Below are positions 20,336-23,618 of a stretch of 23,618 nt of DNA, one piece after another (the first letter of the stretch is position 1; every line of letters starts with the position of its first letter). The stretch is from Lachnospiraceae bacterium (GTDB lineage: Bacteria; Bacillota; Clostridia; Lachnospirales; Lachnospiraceae). Below the pieces are notes generated by a model. The model worked only from the letters and a program-made list of their open reading frames with translations. It was not told where the DNA came from and did no database searches. Both the position numbers and the translations under genes were made by a program. The DNA lies in NCBI GenBank assembly GCA_900772845.1, contig CAAGSD010000065.1:1-23618 (forward strand), given 5' to 3'.

Positions 20336-21805
20336 ATGCTGAAACAGTGGATCCCGGCGGCAAAGCCGGACAAAGAGGAACTGGACAAACGACTGGATGC
20401 AGCGCAGGAGGAGCTTGGGAGACTCCAGATGCAGATCAAGGAGCATAAGCTCCCGGTGCTGGTGCTGATTGAGGGCTGGGGTGCGGCCGGTAAGGGCAGC
20501 ACTATCGGCGGAATTATTAAAAATATCGATCCCAGATTTTTCAAGGTAGCTTCCATGTCTGCGCCGACGGAGGAAGAGAAGCGGAAGCCTTTCCTGTATC
20601 GGTACTTTGTAAAAATTCCGGAAGCTGGGAAGTTTGAATTCCTGGATTCCGGCTGGATGGATGAGGTGACCAAGGGAAGACTTCGGGGCGAACTGTCGGA
20701 TAAGCAGTATGCGGAGCGCATTGAGAGCATCAAACGTTTTGAAAGACAGCTGACGGACAACGGTTATCTGGTGCTGAAGCTCTTTTTCCAGATTGGGAAA
20801 AAGGAACAGAAAAAGCGGCTGGAGGAACTGGAAGGGAACAAGGATACCGCATGGCGTGTGGGCGAGAACGACTGGTGGCAGAACAAGCATTATGACAAAT
20901 GTGAGGAAGTCTACGACAAATACCTCACAGATACTAACGCTTCCGTAGCTCCATGGTACATTATCGACTCCGGGGACAAAAAGTGGGCGGAATTGCAGGT
21001 GCTGGAGACATTATGCAGCGGTATTCATGTGGCCATGCAGAATGAGAGCCTTGCTGTGCCTATTTTGCAGAATGTATTCCCACTGGTGAAGATGCCGAAG
21101 CTGTCCGAGGTGGAATTGGACAAGGAAATCTCCGAGGAAGAATACAAGAAAGAACTGCGTCATCTGCAGAAGAAGCTGAATGCCCTGCATTACCGCCTGT
21201 ATCGGAAAAAGATTCCGGTAGTCATCGCCTACGAAGGCTGGGACGCCGCAGGCAAGGGCGGAAATATCAAGCGGATCGCAGGAGCGCTGGATCCCAGAGG
21301 CTACGAGGTACACCCCATCGCCAGCCCGGAACCACACGAGAAAGCGAGGCATTATCTCTGGCGATTCTGGACGAGACTTCCTAAGACCGGACATATTGCC
21401 ATTTTCGACCGTACCTGGTACGGACGCGTCATGGTAGAACGGCTGGAAGGCTTCTGTAGTACCAACGATTGGCAGCGGGCTTATAACGAGATCAATGAGT
21501 TCGAGAAGGAATTGTCCCAGTGGGGTGCAGTGATCATCAAGTTCTGGGTGCAGATCGACAAGGATACCCAGCTGGAACGCTTCACAGAGCGGCAGAATAC
21601 TCCGGAGAAGCAGTGGAAGATCACGGACGAAGACTGGCGCAACCGGGATAAATGGGATCAGTACGAAGAAGCTGTGAACGAAATGCTCCAGAAGACCAGC
21701 ACGGAATATGCTCCCTGGCACATTCTGGAATCCGTAGATAAAAAATATGCCAGAATCAAAGCATTGAAGATTGTGATAGAGGAACTGGAAAAGGCACTGG
21801 GGTAA
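20336..21805 (+). CDS. pap: Polyphosphate:AMP phosphotransferase, class II PPK2 (two fused PPK2 domains)
   Basis: A 489-residue protein with two PPK2 kinase domains in tandem, the arrangement of class II PPK2 enzymes that use polyphosphate to turn AMP into ADP. The first domain has Walker A GWGAAGKGS at 47-55, but where the lid motif should be it reads LDSGWMDEVTKGR. The second domain has EGWDAAGKGGNIKR near 300-313 and an intact FDRTWYGRV near 357-365. Class II members usually keep activity in the C-terminal half, which agrees. The start at 20336 is chosen because AGGGTGG (20322-20328) lies seven bases before it; an in-frame ATG at 20315 lies upstream of that site. A TATAAT at 20307-20312 is a possible -10 box without a clear -35. 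The gene ends 46 bases before a terminator. Confidence 0.93.
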   Translation: MLKQWIPAAKPDKEELDKRLDAAQEELGRLQMQIKEHKLPVLVLIEGWGAAGKGSTIGGIIKNIDPRFFKVASMSAPTEEEKRKPFLYRYFVKIPEAGKFEFLDSGWMDEVTKGRLRGELSDKQYAERIESIKRFERQLTDNGYLVLKLFFQIGKKEQKKRLEELEGNKDTAWRVGENDWWQNKHYDKCEEVYDKYLTDTNASVAPWYIIDSGDKKWAELQVLETLCSGIHVAMQNESLAVPILQNVFPLVKMPKLSEVELDKEISEEEYKKELRHLQKKLNALHYRLYRKKIPVVIAYEGWDAAGKGGNIKRIAGALDPRGYEVHPIASPEPHEKARHYLWRFWTRLPKTGHIAIFDRTWYGRVMVERLEGFCSTNDWQRAYNEINEFEKELSQWGAVIIKFWVQIDKDTQLERFTERQNTPEKQWKITDEDWRNRDKWDQYEEAVNEMLQKTSTEYAPWHILESVDKKYARIKALKIVIEELEKALG

Positions 21806-21850
21806 GCGCACTGGAATAAGAATAGCTGTATCAATATGAAAAATATGTGA

Positions 21851-21880
21851 CAAAACCGTCTGATAAGGACGGTTTTTGTT
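21851..21880 (+). terminator. Intrinsic terminator after pap
   Basis: AAAACCGTC (21852-21860) pairs perfectly with GACGGTTTT (21868-21876) around TGATAAG. TGTT follows and the T-run is part of the stem end. A clear rho-independent terminator that may work in both directions. Confidence 0.88.
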
Positions 21881-21906
21881 GCGTTATCAATGTTTTTTGT
21901 TATAAT
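21879..21906 (+). promoter_or_regulatory. Extended -10 promoter of hom
   Basis: TATAAT (21901-21906) is preceded by TGT (21898-21900), giving a perfect extended -10 (TGnTATAAT). A weak -35, TTGCGT (21879-21884), lies 16 bases upstream. Transcription would begin near 21913, about 90 bases before the ATG. I see no clear T-box or attenuator hairpin in that leader. Confidence 0.7.
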
Positions 21907-22001
21907 GAGACATAGTTATTTTTGAAAACTGCAAAGATACAGGAAGATATTTGGAAACAGAAGAAATCGTCAGGTATTACGGCAGAATGAGAGGAGAAAT
22001 C

Positions 22002-23288
22002 ATGGGCGAGAACCGTAAGATATATGCAGCTTTATTGGGAGCAGGAACCGTGGGAAGCGGTGTGTACAAGCTGGCAGGGATGCAGGAAGAGGATATCTGC
22101 CTGAAGACAGGAGCCCAGCTGGAGATCAAAAAGATCCTGGTGCGGAATCCGGGCAAGGTAAGAGAAGGAATCCCACAGGAGCTGTTCACAGACAGCTGGC
22201 AGGAAATTCTGGAAGACCCCGAAATCCAGATTGTTATTGAAGTCATGGGTGGTATAGAACCGGCCAGAACTTATGTGGAAGAAGCCATGAAGGCCGGAAA
22301 GCAGGTGGTCACCGCCAACAAGGATCTGCTGGCGGAGTACGGGGATCCGCTGTTCGAGATTGCCACGGAGAATAAATGCGATTTACAGTTTGAAGCGGCA
22401 GTAGCAGGCGCAATTCCCATCATCCGCCCTTTGCGGCAGAGCCTGGCTGGAAGTCAGTTGACGGAGATCATGGGGATCGTCAACGGCACCACCAACTATA
22501 TTTTGACCAAAATGTCCGAGGAAGGTATGGGCTATCAGGAAGCTCTGGATATGGCTACGAGACTTGGGTATGCGGAGGCAGATCCCACAGCGGACGTGGA
22601 AGGCTATGATGCGGGACGCAAGATCGCTATTATGGCATCCATCGCTTTCAGCTCCCGCGTGACGTTCCCTCAGGTTTATACGGAAGGCATCACGAAGATT
22701 ACCGCCGAGGACATTCAGTATGCAAAAGAATTCGGCTACGTGATCAAGCTATTAGGCATTACGAAGCTGACAGACAAAGGGATTGAAGTTAAGGTACATC
22801 CGACCCTGATTCCGGACAGCCACCCCCTTGCCACAGTCAGAGATTCCTTCAATGCCGTATTTGTTCATGGTCAGGCTTGTGATGATGCCATGTTCATGGG
22901 ACGGGGCGCCGGACAGATGCCAACCGCCAGTGCGGTGCTGGGAGATGTCATTGATGTGATGCGCAATATTATCCACGGAAGCTGCGGCAAAATTGGCAGT
23001 GACAGCCATAAGAAGCTTCCGGTGCTGGATGTGGAAGAGACGAAGAGCAGATTCTTCCTGCGGCTTCAGGTGGAGAACCGCGCCGGAGCACTGGCCAATA
23101 TTGCAGGTGTCCTGGGCAACAACGATGTCAGCATCGCCCAGATGGTACAGAAGCGCAGCCACGACGGCATTGCCGAAATCGTGGTCATCACCGATCTCGT
23201 AAAGGAGAGACATTTTAATGACGCCATCCGTATCATGGAGGGAATGTCCGTCGTGAGGGAAATTTCTGGCATTATCCGTGTGTACTAA
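22002..23288 (+). CDS. hom: Homoserine dehydrogenase with C-terminal ACT domain
   Basis: NAD(P)-dependent enzyme reducing aspartate semialdehyde to homoserine, the branch to threonine and methionine. The 428-residue length is typical. The nucleotide-binding GAGTVGSG is at 13-20, TANKDLLA follows near 106, the family signature around GYAEADPTADVEGYDAGRK lies at about 189-208, and the C-terminal ACT domain covers about 348-428 (LQVENRAGALANIAGVL), the usual site of threonine feedback. The ATG at 22002 lies five bases after GAGGAG (21991-21996). Upstream in-frame starts at TTG 21951 and ATG 21987 give a basic extension not seen in the family. The gene has its own promoter and terminator; thrB, thrC and lysC are not adjacent in the window. 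Confidence 0.96.
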   Translation: MGENRKIYAALLGAGTVGSGVYKLAGMQEEDICLKTGAQLEIKKILVRNPGKVREGIPQELFTDSWQEILEDPEIQIVIEVMGGIEPARTYVEEAMKAGKQVVTANKDLLAEYGDPLFEIATENKCDLQFEAAVAGAIPIIRPLRQSLAGSQLTEIMGIVNGTTNYILTKMSEEGMGYQEALDMATRLGYAEADPTADVEGYDAGRKIAIMASIAFSSRVTFPQVYTEGITKITAEDIQYAKEFGYVIKLLGITKLTDKGIEVKVHPTLIPDSHPLATVRDSFNAVFVHGQACDDAMFMGRGAGQMPTASAVLGDVIDVMRNIIHGSCGKIGSDSHKKLPVLDVEETKSRFFLRLQVENRAGALANIAGVLGNNDVSIAQMVQKRSHDGIAEIVVITDLVKERHFNDAIRIMEGMSVVREISGIIRVY

Positions 23289-23314
23289 AAGTATGGTAAA
23301 TTGAGAGTTAGTTG

Positions 23315-23365
23315 AATACCACCCGGATGACTTTGGTGTCTTCCCGAGTGGTATTTTGGTTTTAA
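23315..23365 (+). terminator. Intrinsic terminator after hom
   Basis: AATACCAC (23315-23322) pairs with GTGGTATT (23348-23355). The stem extends past one C/A mismatch through CGG (23324-23326) and CCG (23344-23346). TTGGTTTT follows. It lies 27 bases after the hom stop codon. Confidence 0.8.
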
Positions 23366-23618
23366 TGTTCCGATCTTTACCGCCTAAAATCCATTTTGCG
23401 CTGTATAAGCAGAAAATTTAAAGTGTTTTTCTTTTACAGTGACTGATATTTACTGACGGAGCAGAAGCATCCTATGCCGAAGCAGTAATTTTTAGAACGT
23501 TTTCATGGATTCTTCGATCAAAATACCACTTGGATTTCTAAAATCACTTCACAGGCAGTAATATACTTGCTTTGTTAACGTAGGGTTGCCAACGACTAGA
23601 TGAACTCCTTCTGTACCC
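23366..23618. other. Right-end spacer with no intact gene
   Basis: I see no reading frame of useful length here. On the minus strand, short stretches look protein-like but are broken by stop codons: EGVHLVVGNPTLTKQVYYCL ends at a stop, and DFRNPSGILIEESMKTF follows in a nearby segment. This may be a decayed gene running in from the right, or chance. AATACCACTTGGAT (23524-23537) resembles the left arm of the hom terminator (AATACCACCCGGAT) at 12 of 14 positions. No promoter or terminator with good boxes was found in this stretch. Confidence 0.3.

Noticed and set aside
21951..22001. Longer homoserine dehydrogenase starting at TTG 21951
   Set aside because: The GAGGAG site five bases before ATG 22002 and the usual 428-residue length favour the shorter form.
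1..23618. CRISPR array, tRNA, rRNA or intact transposase
   Set aside because: I looked for regularly spaced repeats, cloverleaf-like sequence and transposase motifs on both strands and saw none. The only long direct repeat is the 40-bp pair flanking the cargo segment.

Overview
The window looks like a chromosomal segment from a low-to-mid GC Firmicute of class Clostridia, most likely family Lachnospiraceae. This rests on the conserved order yceD-rpmF-plsX-acpP-rnc-smc-ftsY, near-consensus sigma-A promoters, strong AGGAGG-type ribosome binding sites, and families typical of gut clostridia (zinc-ribbon/BspA-repeat kinase, YitT, MATE, SdpRI, DUF3791/DUF3990). Genus cannot be fixed from this sequence. 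All supported genes are on the + strand; no tRNA, rRNA, CRISPR array or transposase was recognised.

Layout. (1) 1-2829: AT-rich end of an accessory region, with the 3' part of an unrecognised acidic protein and a membrane Ser/Thr kinase carrying a zinc ribbon and BspA-type repeats. (2) 2911-10791: core housekeeping block. A consensus promoter drives yceD-rpmF up to a terminator. plsX-acpP follows behind its own leader containing an unusual dyad and ends at a long hairpin. rnc-smc-ftsY then follows a leader with extensive predicted base-pairing. (3) 10822-14782: ilvA (threonine deaminase with ACT domain), a YitT membrane protein, and a MATE exporter behind a roughly 260-nt structured leader. 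(4) 14800-16178: an sdpR-sdpI pair with a perfect promoter and a 20-bp dyad at the expected start of transcription. (5) 16358-20268: accessory/defence-like region. A translationally coupled DUF3791-DUF3990-DUF3791 operon is followed by a 2.98-kb segment bounded by an exact 40-bp direct repeat taken from the 3' end of the second DUF3791 gene. That segment holds a decayed DNA-methyltransferase tail (PglX-like), a two-gene unit (double zinc ribbon protein plus a partner with a hydrophobic C-terminus) and an AlbA_2/Schlafen-type ATP-binding protein. (6) 20336-23288: a class II PPK2 (polyphosphate:AMP phosphotransferase) and homoserine dehydrogenase with ACT domain, each followed by a terminator. 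(7) 23289-23618: a terminator and then sequence in which no intact gene is visible.

How the genes fit together. plsX and acpP serve fatty acid and phospholipid synthesis. smc and ftsY serve chromosome organisation and membrane protein targeting, and rnc makes the dsRNA-specific nuclease. hom makes homoserine on the way to threonine, and ilvA consumes threonine, but they are separate transcription units about 10 kb apart. The best candidates for something undescribed are the direct-repeat-bounded cargo with its two-gene zinc-ribbon unit, the coupled DUF3791/DUF3990 operon (probably an ADP-ribosyltransferase-like toxin system), and the structured leaders of rnc, plsX and the MATE gene. All were judged by eye; no database search or folding program was run.
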